From positions 168,266,098 to 168,330,097 of the forward strand of contig NC_062217.1 of the NCBI RefSeq assembly GCF_902686445.1: 64,000 bases of DNA, written 5' to 3'. This document shows, one piece after another, positions 1 to 10,274 of the stretch (the stretch's first letter is position 1; each line of letters begins with the position of its first letter). The notes beneath the pieces were generated by a model. The model was not told where the DNA came from. It saw only the letters and a program-made list of their open reading frames with translations, and searched no databases. The stretch comes from Sciurus carolinensis (Eukaryota > Chordata > Mammalia > Rodentia > Sciuridae). Made by a program: the position numbers and the translations under genes.

Positions 1-30
1 TTGATGAATATGGTTAGATTTCAGCAGCAG
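1..30 (+). CDS. C10orf88: C10orf88/PAAT exon end (partial, window edge)
   Basis: The first 30 bases read LMNMVRFQQQ in frame and end at CAG followed by GTAAGT, a strong splice donor. The minus copy has the same segment at 36,084-36,113 with about three base differences in 30, and there the donor reads ATAAGT. The rest of this exon is outside the window. The assignment rests on the match to the minus copy and on the phase fit with the next exon. Confidence 0.8.
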
Positions 31-113
31 GTAAGTAGAAATGTTTATCTTTCCACATAGTAAAAATTTCAAAATGATGGCCTTTTGTAAGGAAGTGCAG
101 TATATTAAAATAA

Positions 114-335
114 ATTTTTTTTTTTTTTTTCCTGTGATACTGGGGATTGAACCCAGGGACTGATGCATACTAGGCAAGCACTCTACCACTGGGCTACATC
201 CCTGGCCCTTCTTATTTTATTTTAGACAGGGTTTTGCTTAGGTGTCTAGGCTGTCCTTGAACTTGCAATTTTTTTTTTGTCTCAGTCTCCAAAGTAGCTG
301 GGATTACAGGTGTGCGCCACTGCACCCAGCTAAAC
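114..335 (-). mobile_element. B1-dID dimeric SINE
   Basis: A poly-T start, then the reverse complement of an ID box (GGGGATTGAACCCAGG, CTCTACCACTGGGCTACATCC), then the reverse complement of a B1-like half ending AGTAGCTGGGATTACAGGTGTG. This ID plus B1 dimer is the common SINE of squirrels and some related rodents. It lies in the intron of the plus C10orf88 copy. Confidence 0.85.
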
Positions 336-1451
336 TTTTAATTCTTATTATTGATTTAACTGTCATCTGTTCATAGTTTGCAAAAGTCACAGTTTGTTGA
401 CATACCCTCCTATAAAAAGTTTTGACTGAAGAACTTCACAATTTTTCAGGAATTCATTCACCCATCATTCAGCAAGTATTTATTAAGCAACTTTGGTGAG
501 TTATATGCTGGTTTGAGCACTTTCTAAGGTGTAAAAATGATCAATTTGTCTACAGCCTGCTTCTAAGGATTTTTACAGTCTAGATCATGTAAGCGGTGTC
601 ATACAGAAATAAATTAAAGGAGTGAACCTCCTTTGATCTAAAGGAATGTTGTTTAATGTTAAAATTTTGGAAATATAATCCATCTTGTTCCAGGAATATT
701 TTAAGATTCATTTAAAACTTGCATTCCATAGGACAAGAAAAATTGACAAAAGGCTAACATTTCTCTATAAAGAGCCTTTTCCAAAGTGAATTTCAATAAA
801 ATAAATCGGATGGGTACTTGCTATTACAGTTGCTGCTGCCTCCAATTCTCTGGCCCTCATTATCCCCTTTCCTGCTTTATTTTTCCCTAAGGTATTTATC
901 ACCATCTACATCCCATGATGTATTTCTTCCTTACCTTTCCTCCTCCTTCCCTTCTTTCCTTCCTTCTTTTCTGGTAGTCTCTCCCTACTGTCTGAAGATT
1001 CTAAGAGGTAAGAGATTTTAATTTGTTCACTACTATATTTCTCATACCTCAAGTGGAGCTTAGCACACAAATTTCTGGTAAACATTTATTGATAAATGAA
1101 TGTACATCTGACTGGTCTTGGAATAATTTTTAGAATGTCAAGATGAATATATGAACTGAGTTTCTTTAGCTAATTTTGATAATTACTTTTTCAGCCCATC
1201 TTTCAAAAATTGAAGAGCAATAAGTATAGGATGATAAACCCTGATAAAAACCTATAGTGAGCTTCTACACTTTGAATTTAAGAGCTCCATATGCCCTCAC
1301 ATGGACAGTTCAGTTAGAGGCCCTTTTGTCTTTCCTCAATGGAAAAATTGAAAAGCCTTATAGGGAGATAGTATACTTTCTCTTCAAGATGAAATCTTCT
1401 CAGGAAAGAATAACACAGAAGCAATTTAGTCATAGTACCAATATGGAACTT

Positions 1452-1545
1452 TGTGTGTGTGTGTGTGTGTGTGCACTAGGGATTGAACCCAGGACCTCAC
1501 ACATGACAGGCAAGTGCTCTACCATTGAGCCACATCCCTAGGCCT
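1452..1545 (-). mobile_element. (TG)n microsatellite plus ID SINE
   Basis: A (TG)n run of about 22 bases is followed by GGGATTGAACCCAGGACC and GTGCTCTACCATTGAGCCACATCCC, the reverse complement of an ID element (tRNA-Ala-derived A and B boxes). The open frame that runs through it is chance. Confidence 0.8.
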
Positions 1546-2133
1546 GTAACTCTTATTAAGGAGGAAATTCTTAAACACAGCCAAGTGGTAGCTCATTTAG
1601 TTATTGAAAATGTCACAAATGTATCCATAAAATATCCAGCTTTAAATAGTGCAATAGCATACAGCCTCCTCGAAAAACTCATTGCAAAAGATAGGACCAG
1701 GTGAAAATGAATAGCTTACCATATGTTGAAAGTTGGGGAATGACATAATTGAGTTCTAAGAAAATGATCAATTATTGTAATTCAATTGAGAGTATCATTC
1801 TTATTGTCATAAATCATTGTCATAATTTAAGGAGGAATTTGTAGTTAAAGTATTAAAATACATCACTTCAATTTTACTCTGCATGTTAGTATTTATGTTA
1901 ATTTTTCTTTAGAAAAGAATTTTAACTCTTGCCTGTGGAGTTAGGTTGCTTGGATTTATGTGCTGGTTCTGCTGCTTACCAGCTGGTTACCTTGGCCAGG
2001 GACCTCTTGACTGGGTCTCTTCACCTCAATATTGAATAGTAATGACCTACTTCCTGAGGATGTTTTGAGGATCAAGTGAAGGAATGCACAGTGCCCGACT
2101 CCACGGAAGGACTGCAGAAGTTACCTGTCGGGC

Positions 2134-2375
2134 CAGGGTTGCAGCTCAGTTGGTGGAGCACTTGCCTAGCACATGTGAGGCACTGGGTTCGATCCCCAGC
2201 ACCAAATAAAAAACACCTAAATAAATAAAATAAAGGTATTGTGTCCATCTGCAACTAAAAGTATATTTAAAAAATAAATAAAGGTATTGTGTCCGTCTGC
2301 AACTAAAAATATATTTAAAAAATAAATAAAATAAAGGTATCGTGTCCATCTACAACTAAAAATATTTTTTTAAAA
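2134..2375 (+). mobile_element. ID SINE with tandemly repeated 3' tail
   Basis: The ID body (GGTTGCAGCTCAGTTGGTGG ... GGTTCGATCCCCAGCACC) is followed by A-rich sequence and three tandem copies of a roughly 45-55-bp unit with the core AAAGGTATTGTGTCCATCTG. The orthologous position in the minus copy (31,620-31,812) has two tail units. A related tail occurs at 48,292-48,340, so the tail belongs to an ID subfamily rather than to this locus. Confidence 0.75.
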
Positions 2376-2424
2376 AGTTAGCTGTCGTTTTTAATCTTGA
2401 CATCTACCTGCTTCCTTCGCTTAG

Positions 2425-2876
2425 AACCGTATTCCCCTTGGAGAGCAGCTCCAGTCCGTTTTGGGAACTGCCGGGTACAAGCACATGACTGCGCTCCAGC
2501 CGTCGTCCACCTCAGGACCCCCGGACAAGTCGTCCTCCACACCTTTCCCGTTCAGAACTGGATTGACCTCTGCAAACGGGACTGAAAACGTGCAGACTTT
2601 CATGGATGAAAGCACAAGGCCACCTGGGGAGGGAAGTACCACCAACCGTGACGGGTGTAAGACTGCGCCGCAGAACCATTCCCTTCTTGAAAATGATCTT
2701 AAAAATGCAGTCTCTTCTTTCTCACCGAAGAAAGCAAGTGGCAGCTCCCTGCCCAGCTCCGAGTTGCTGCCCTTTCTCCAGAATTTATGCAGTCAAGTCA
2801 ACCATCTCCGAGTGGGACATAATGCCAAGTGGCAGGAAAACCTCTCCAAGCCCCGTGAAGGCATTGTCGGTGTTGC
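2425..2876 (+). CDS. C10orf88: C10orf88/PAAT 452-nt internal exon
   Basis: The exon follows a CTTCGCTTAG acceptor and ends at GTTGC before GTGAGT. It encodes NRIPLGEQLQSVLGTAGYKH and continues through a Ser/Thr/Pro-rich stretch to SELLPFLQNLCSQVNHL and a C-terminal GIVGV. This matches the central to C-terminal part of human C10orf88 in order and length. Length is 452 nt, phase 0 in and phase 2 out. The encoded residues are identical to those of the minus copy at 31,120-31,571; I see one base difference in the exon (T/C at 2,873, synonymous). Overlapping open frames in the same exon are byproducts of its low stop content. Confidence 0.9.
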
Positions 2877-3639
2877 GTGAGTATTTTATCTAAGACCAGT
2901 GTGGCTTAGAGCCGGTAGGTGAGAGAATCAGATGAAGGAGACAGGTTTGTCTCAATGAGAACTCTGTTTCCAGGGAAAATCTTAGCAGTTTTTACATTTT
3001 TCCGTGAACCCCCTTGTGGGGAGTGTCTGTTCTGCAGAGTGGAATGGGTGGCTTTGTAATGGTGCCTGTAACTGAAGGTGCTGCACAGTTCCCGGGCCTC
3101 GAGGGGAAGGGTGTGCAGCAGCACTGTGAGTTGGAGTAGGAAGTTATCTGCGGGAGTGGAGAGGCACTGTGGGAATCATGATCTTTCCATTGTTTTTATT
3201 TTTATTTATGTTTATGTTATTTTCTGGCTGGGTATGTTAAGCTTGTCGTTGCTTTGTAGATTATATTTGGTCTAGGTTAACTTTGGAATAATCAAAAAGT
3301 CTTTTACAAGTTTTTATGCCCTGGTCTCTTAATCCCTTATCTTTACAACATGTTTGATTAAGTGGCTAAAGACTTAGTACATTCTTAATCCTTTTCACAA
3401 TTTAGTGTGTCAAAATAGTGTTCTAGGTTGAAATTCAGGACTTTGGTCATAGTTTATTTATTTATTGCTTAATCTCTCTTTGCTTAGAATTTTCATCTAA
3501 AAATGAGGTAGTTATATTAGTTTTTAACTAAACACCACTAACCACCAGCAGGATCAAATTGTCATTTATAGAAGACTCTGTCAACTGTAGCAGAATACAC
3601 TCTTTTATTTATTTATTTATTTTTGAAGATTCACAGAGA

Positions 3640-5930
3640 TAAATTATATAAATTATTGATGAGTCTTAAAGGAAACCTAACCAAATTTAAGAGAATTGGA
3701 CCATAGAAAGTACTTTCACTGGCTACAAAAGACAAGAAATCATGTCAATAATAGAAAGACAAGACATTTAGATTTACTAAACACTTGTAGATTAAACAAC
3801 AAATGTAAATCTATGATTCATGAAGTCTCAACAGAAAATTTTTTTTTTTTAGAAATACATGAAAATACAATAGATCAAAATTTGTGTGGTTGAGCTAAAG
3901 ATGTTTTGGTAAGGATATGTATAGTACTATATGCTTGCATTTGTAAAGAGCAGAGTTTTCAAATCAAGAGCATGAAACTGCAGCTACTCAGTAAAAGTGA
4001 AGCAGATAATCTGAATAGTCTTATAACCACTAAAGAAATTGAATTTGTCTTTTAAAAGCCAAGCAAAACAAAACCAAAGCAAGCAGAAAGAAAGAAATGT
4101 TAAAGAATGGAAATCTATTTAATTGAAAAAAAAATCAATTAAAAAGCTGATCCTTTGAAAATTTCAGTAGTATTGACAAATTTCTAGCAAGACTGGCAAA
4201 TAAGAGAGATGACACAAATCACCAATATGAGGAAAGTAATGGGAACTATCATTAAAGGCCCCAAAGCCCTTATAAAGATAAGGGAATATTATGACAATTT
4301 GATGCTCATTGATTTGACAACTGGGAAGAAATGAGTTAATTCCTCAAAAAACACAAATTACCAAACTCAATCAACATGAAATAACAAAATGCCTCTATGG
4401 CCACTAAATATTGAATTTGTAATTGGAGACATCATGAAAAGGAAATATCCTGTCACAAATTCTTCCACTGGAGAATTCTGATAAACATTTAAAGAACACC
4501 ACTTTTACACACTTCCAAAAAATAGGAGAGGAGGGAAGACTTCCCACACATTTCATGAAGCCGGTATTATCCTGATACCCCAACTAACTTACCACCAAAG
4601 AAATAAATACATAAAAATGCATGTAAAACATGTTTATAACATAATTATACATATAATTCTGACAAAACACAGAGGACATGTGGACTGAAAATTGTAAAAT
4701 ACTGATGAAAGAAGACCTAAAGAAATGGAGCAATATACCATGTTAATGGATTTGAAAACTCAACAGTAATGTCAGTTTTCTCTTAATTGATATATATGTT
4801 TAGCACAATTCCTATCAAGTTTAACAAGAATTTTTTGTAAATATGAATGAGATGATTCCGAAATTTGGAAGTAGAAAATTATAAGTGGAAAGATAATAGT
4901 GCTAGAATTTTTTTTTTTTAAGAATAAAGGAGAGAAATCACTATTGGATTTCAAGAATCTGGTATTTGGTATGATGGCTAGACACAGATGAATAGAATAG
5001 AACAGAAAGCACAGAAATACTGCTCTATATAAGTAAACGAACTGATTTTCTACCAAGTTTCAAAAGTCATTCAATGGAGGGATAATAATCTTTTAGCATG
5101 TGGTGCTGGAACAACTGGATATTCACAGGCCAAAAAATGAACCATGATATAAATGTATGTTATACGAAGATTAACACACAGTAGAGCATAGACTAAAATG
5201 TTAAAGTATAAAACTGTAAAACCTTTTTAATATATGAGAGAAATTTTTAAGGACCTAGGAAAATAGTTCTTAGATATCACCAAAAGCATGATCCATAAAA
5301 TGAATAATTGGTATGTACAATCCATTCAATATTTACAAATTCTACATATGAAAGACCCTGGTAAGAGGAGTAATATAGACTGGGAGAAAATATTTGTAAG
5401 TCAAGAATCCAACAAATGCCTTGTATCTAAAATATATGAAGAATTTGCAAAACTTGTTTTTAAACAATACCAACTAACTAGAACATGAATAAAAGATATG
5501 AAGAATTATTAGGAAGATGGATATATAAGTAGCAAATAAGCCCAGGAAAAGATGATCAATTGACTTCATTGCTATTAGGGAATGCATATTAAAACCACAA
5601 GGTATCTCTGTACACCTATTTGAATGACTAAAATTTAAAATTAAAAACAATACCAAATGCTGACAAGAATAAAGAGAAGCTAGATCTCATACATTGCTGG
5701 GAATTAATGGTACAACCACCCTAAAAAAATATCTGGGCAGTTTCTTAACAACTAAACACATAATTATGATACAACCTATCAACCATCATCCTGAGCATTT
5801 ATCCCTAAGAAATGAAAATATGTGGCAACATAAAAAGCTGTACACAATTGTTCATAGGAGGTCTATTTGTAATAGTGCCAATCAATCAATCAAAATATCT
5901 CATGGTAGGTGAATGGTTATAGCGATATCA
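3640..5930 (+). mobile_element. Old L1 LINE remnant (ORF2 region)
   Basis: The AT-rich sequence carries recognisable but decayed plus-strand L1 ORF2 landmarks. Examples are the segment on closing a complex of A-rich codons at about 4,200-4,400, the GTGCTGGAACAACTGGATATTC region near 5,100, and the TGATTTATTCATAGG-like 3' region near 5,850. No long ORF survives. It lies in the intron between the 452-nt exon and the last exon of the plus copy and has no counterpart in the minus copy. The boundaries are approximate. Confidence 0.6.
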
Positions 5931-6993
5931 TGAACAATGACTTAAACGGCTCAGCAGGGCATTATGCCAAGATCAAACTTTTCAGTGTTTACCCTCTTAA
6001 AAATAATTGAGGACTCCAAAAATCTTTTAGTTTGCAGTTATATAAAATATATGTTTATCAATAACAGTTAAACCTTTACATAGCAACATAAGTGTTTATA
6101 AAAATAGCCAAACTTTTTAAAAAGTTTAACAAGAATAATGTTTTAGATTTATGCAACTCTGTAGAGCTTTTGGCCACATTCTCATGGATCTTACACTATA
6201 GCATATGTAATAAGATAGCTAGTATAGAACAGCAGGAATACGGATAATAGTTAATCTATGAAAATGCACTTCTTTATACAGTGAATCTACTACCTGAGGA
6301 AATTCTAAAGAGAATTCACAGCCTTGATTTTTTTTTTTTTAGTCATCAGAGCAATGATATACATTGTGTAGACTCTGGAAAATGCCACTGCATATTCATG
6401 AGAGAATGAGGATGAAAAAGTCAAATAACATCTTAACTATTAATATAAAAGCACTTTTACCTCATTGAACCCCTGAAGGAATTATGGAAACCCTGAGCAT
6501 TGTGGATTTTAGAAATTGGTGTGCTTTTGATTCTATTTATTTTTGTGTGTTCATCCTAGTTAAATTCATAAACATATTCAGATCAGATTAGCAAAGAACC
6601 TTCTAGTATTTTAGTAAAGTTGTTTGTATTTAAGAGGATAAAGCTATATGATTATAGGGTTGCTTTGGAAAAGGTATTTTAAAAAAAAAAGTTGGGCAAA
6701 ATCAGTTTTTATTTGGAACTTATAATTTTAAAGGCCATTCCCAAAGACTTGTTTTTAAAGGATGGGTATTCACTTTTATATTCCCACTTCAATTGAATAC
6801 TTAAGAAGAAGAAGTAAGGAGTAAGTGTTGGGCATTCAGGGCTGCTGTGGTCACCTGTTGCCTATGTGTTTTGGTCACAGTGCAACTGTGGACACAAGTT
6901 TCAGCCATGTTCATTGACTGCTAGTTGCACGACTTGCTTGTTTTTGTTGTAATAGTCGGGAAAATTGATAAACTTCTTCAACTTTATTTTTAG

Positions 6994-7228
6994 AATGGAA
7001 GAACAGCCTATTTGCTCCTACTTGGAGAAGATTCTCTCTAAAAATATGGAACTGATGGAAAAGAAACTTGTGGACTACATTGATCAGCGAATGCATCAAC
7101 TGCAGGAGCACATAGATGACAAGGTAGCCTTGTTGATGGACTTCCTGCAAAATCCCAACTCCCCGCCCACTGGGCTGCCTCTGAGACATTGTGACTCTGG
7201 AGAAAGACTTTCCAATGGAGAAAGATAA
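6994..7228 (+). CDS. C10orf88: C10orf88/PAAT terminal coding exon
   Basis: The acceptor TTATTTTTAG precedes A-ATG-GAA-GAA. The first A completes the GC left by the previous exon, giving V-A-M-E-E-Q. The 77 residues from MEEQPICSYLEKIL to SGERLSNGER are a charged, heptad-like helix (KKLVDYIDQRMHQLQEHIDD, probable coiled coil) and a Pro-rich tail, ending at TAA. The extreme C-terminus matches human C10orf88. The minus copy differs by three bases, one changing Glu to Gly. The internal ATG is not evidence of a separate start, because the open frame upstream of it is intron. Confidence 0.9.
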
Positions 7229-8200
7229 GCTCTCAGCGTATAGTGACCTGCAGATATTTATTACCTATTTATTACAAAACCCAAACCTAAAAACATTTAT
7301 GAAAGCCAAGTATTTGATGTCCTGTGAAGGCTCATCGGCTGACATAAAGTGACCTCAGTGTTTTTACTGCCCTTGTTACTGTAAATCCAGTACTGTACAC
7401 TAAGAGTTAACACCGAAGTCAGAAGTTATTCTTGTTTGCAATGTTTTTCACTTACAGATTTTTTATATGCTTGTGTGTTGTCTTTAAATGCTTATGAATT
7501 TCTAATGCAGTTCATTGGTTTGTATTGTATATGTGTTCAGTTGAATTGAATTTTTTTTATTTATGTAGACACCTTATTTTATAGTCTTAGGAATATGAAA
7601 AATAGTGTTTAGAGTATTTGATATTCTTTTCTTTATCTAATTGTTCTTGGAATATTGGATATTTATAACCTTTAATTCAAGTCACCAATTTACATTTTGT
7701 GTTGTTTATTTAAGGTAATGAATCGAACACCATGTTTGATATGTGGAAAATTAGTTTACACAGTGGAAAATTAGTTTACACCAAGGCTGTTAGTACTGTT
7801 TGTTTTATTATAAGGTAGCTATATATAGGAAAGTATAAAATCAGAACCAGCCTATTCCTTTTTAAGATTACTACTTTGACTTTGATGTTTGACATAAAAT
7901 GGGAGCATTCATCTCATTTGGTCTTAGTAGCCCCAGACAATAAAAGGAAGTCTTTCTTTTCTTAAACTGATACAAGTTCTTCTCCCCAGAGTCCTTCCTG
8001 GCATATTTAATGTGTGACATCCTGAGAATCTGCATTGAAGTATTAAGACATATGAATAAAGGAGGTTACAAGACTCTAGCAGACTTAATTTTCAGAATTT
8101 ATAACTTGTATACATGTTGAAGGGTGATGTATTTGCAGCTAAAAATAAATGCATCTACTCTGGAAGCTGCTTGTCTTAAGCAAATAGAACTCTCATCTTG
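7229..8200 (+). other. C10orf88 plus-copy 3' UTR and flank
   Basis: The stop at 7,228 is followed by AT-rich sequence with no ORF of note. To about 7,440 it is only a few percent different from the minus copy's 3' UTR. Beyond that the match continues to about 8,100 (against about 22,800-23,400 inverted) but with many differences. A 20-bp tandem duplication with core GGAAAATTAGTTTACAC lies at 7,741-7,780. AATAAA-type signals occur near 7,940 and 8,054. Confidence 0.6.
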
Positions 8201-9500
8201 AACTAATTTTATTTTAAATTGTTTCATGTTTTAGAAAAAGGATTATTTCATACTCATTTATTATTTTGGCAAATTTGTTCTCTAAAATGAGGGCTAATTT
8301 ACATATGGCATATTCATTTTTATTTTACTACAAAGGTGACACAATATATTAAACACACTGACCATAGTCTCAAGGATTTGCATATCATTTTTGCTAGTCC
8401 TTTATTGACCATTATTCATGGGACAATCAGAACATATAGTTCTAAGGTAGCATTTCCTTATTGAGAATTAATCTGTCTCAAGGCTAAACTCAGGAGTGCA
8501 GTCTTACAGCTTCTGGTAGTTTGGGTCTACTCATTGATTCATAGAATGCCTCACTGGAATGCAGCCACAATCGCTGATTCCGAGCAAGGACCATGAATGA
8601 AAATGGATACAGACAGTTGAAAGACCAAGTCTGAGTTCTTTCTGCATGTATTTGATGGTGAAATACTGTAACTGAGAGGGAAGATTTTAAAAAGTAATAA
8701 TTGGCAATATGAATGTCACATATGTATGAAATTCTGGGGGTTTTATGTATTTATTAAGATTTAAAACAAAACCAGTACAACAATGGAACTTATTGAATTA
8801 GTCAGTATGTTAAAAATCAGACAAAATACCCATAAAAGTATTTCTATTTCAAATGACTGATTTGAGTTTTATTTTCTAATGTGTAGTAGCAAATTTGTGA
8901 ACTTAAAAGTATTATAGTCAAAGAGCTTATGCAGCATCATTAATAGTATTTTCTATAGCTCTCAAAATATATTTGATCAACAATGTTTCTTCCCCTGAAA
9001 TTTAAAAAAAAAAAAGATTCTTTTCAACCATATATGTCATTTCTGTAATGAGGTTCATTCACAAATTTTCAAACTTAAAGATGTATTATGCAAGACTTTG
9101 TCAATGTATTTTTAAAGGTTACTGAATTTGATTTTTTGTTTTCTTTTATAAGAAGACTTTTTAAAAGAGCAGTTTTAAGTTCATGGCAAAATTGAGAGGA
9201 AGGTACAGAGATTTCCCATCTGTATTCACTCTAACACATGGATACCCAACCTCCCCCTTAATACCCGCCCACCACCAGAGTGGTACATTTGTGAACAAGG
9301 GTAGAACCTACACTGACATCATTATTCATTATCACATGACGACAGTCCATATTTCACAGAGGAGTCACTCTTGGTGTTCCACAGTCTATGGATTTGGATT
9401 AATGTACGATAACACGTATCCACCATTTAAGTATCATACAGCATAGTTCCACTGCTCTCAGAATCCTCTCTGCTCCACTTGTTCATCCTTCCCACTCCCA
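8200..9500. other. Intergenic AT-rich sequence with an ancient repeat
   Basis: I see no gene. From about 9,130 to 9,510, and again after the SINE to about 9,870, the sequence resembles a decayed old LINE found in many mammals (TTCATGGCAAAATTGAGAGG and following). The short open frame at 9,183-9,446 lies inside it and has no gene-like features. Confidence 0.45.
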
Positions 9501-9519
9501 ACTCCTAGCAACCACTGAA

Positions 9520-9713
9520 CCTTTTTTTTTTTTTTTTTTTTTTTTTTTTGGTGCTGGGGATTGCACTTACCACTGAACCACATTTCTAACCCTTTATTTT
9601 TTATTTTGAGACAGATTCTCACTAAGTTGTGTAGGGCCTTGCTAAATTGGTAGGACTGACTTTGAACTTGCAATCATCAGGATTTCAGGTGTGCACCACC
9701 ACGCCTGGCTAAA
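9520..9713 (-). mobile_element. B1-dID dimeric SINE
   Basis: A T run of about 28 is followed by reverse-complement ID (GGTGCTGGGGATTGCACTTA) and reverse-complement B1 ending GGTGTGCACCACCACGCCTG. Confidence 0.85.
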
Positions 9714-10274
9714 CTTCTACTGTCTCCATAGTGTTGCCTTCTCTAAAATGTTATGTAGTTGGAATCATGCAGCTTGTAGCCTTTTCAGATGGGTTTCTTT
9801 GAATTAGCAAAATGCACTTGCATTTCCTCCCCATCTTTTCATGGCTTCATTTCTTTGTTTTCACTATATAAATTTTTTAATAAATCAGAATTATAATCTT
9901 TCATAGTGCAGGCAAATAATATAAGGATCACAGGACTTTTATACTATTATCATTTCCATCCAATAAATAAATTATAAGTTTTTACTTAATTGTGGCTTGT
10001 CCTTAAAAGCAAAACAAGTTTATCAAGCTTGATACATTCAATACCAGGTGCTTGGATCAGGTGAATAAAATAATTCAAAGTAGCCAATAGTTATCATTTG
10101 AGTTCCTTTACTACACCCTGTGCCCCATGCAATCTCTTTGATCTTTCAAATTAGCAGATTGTACTGTGGTAAGATAATACTCCATTTTAAAAATAACTTT
10201 TTTCAAATAAGCTTTTGTGTGTGACATTGGTTTATTTTATTACCCATTTAGGGATTAACATACATCACCTTGAG

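Larger units (their letters stand above)
1..8200 (+). other. C10orf88: C10orf88/PAAT-like gene, plus-strand copy, 3' portion
   Basis: This is the 3' part of a gene whose upstream exons lie before the window. Three coding pieces are visible, at 1-30, 2425-2876 and 6994-7228, followed by a 3' UTR and flank. The predicted protein matches, from memory, the C-terminal two thirds of C10orf88/PAAT, a protein reported to bind mitochondrial ABC transporters and to act in mitochondrial iron homeostasis. The phases fit: phase 0 into the 452-nt exon, phase 2 out of it, and the last exon supplies the third base before ATG GAA GAA. All three visible splice junctions have good consensus and no frame is broken. 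The arm is inverted relative to the copy at 22,400-40,630. Whether this copy is transcribed, or has an intact 5' half, cannot be seen here. AATAAA-like hexamers near 7,940 and 8,054 are possible polyadenylation signals. Confidence 0.85.

Noticed and set aside
1257..1541. 94-codon frame with a Cys-Val repeat
   Set aside because: The repeat is a (TG)n microsatellite followed by an ID SINE.
2397..2893. Overlapping alternative frames in the 452-nt exon (62, 74 and 95 codons)
   Set aside because: They are shadows of the real C10orf88 frame and occur identically in both copies because the DNA is identical.
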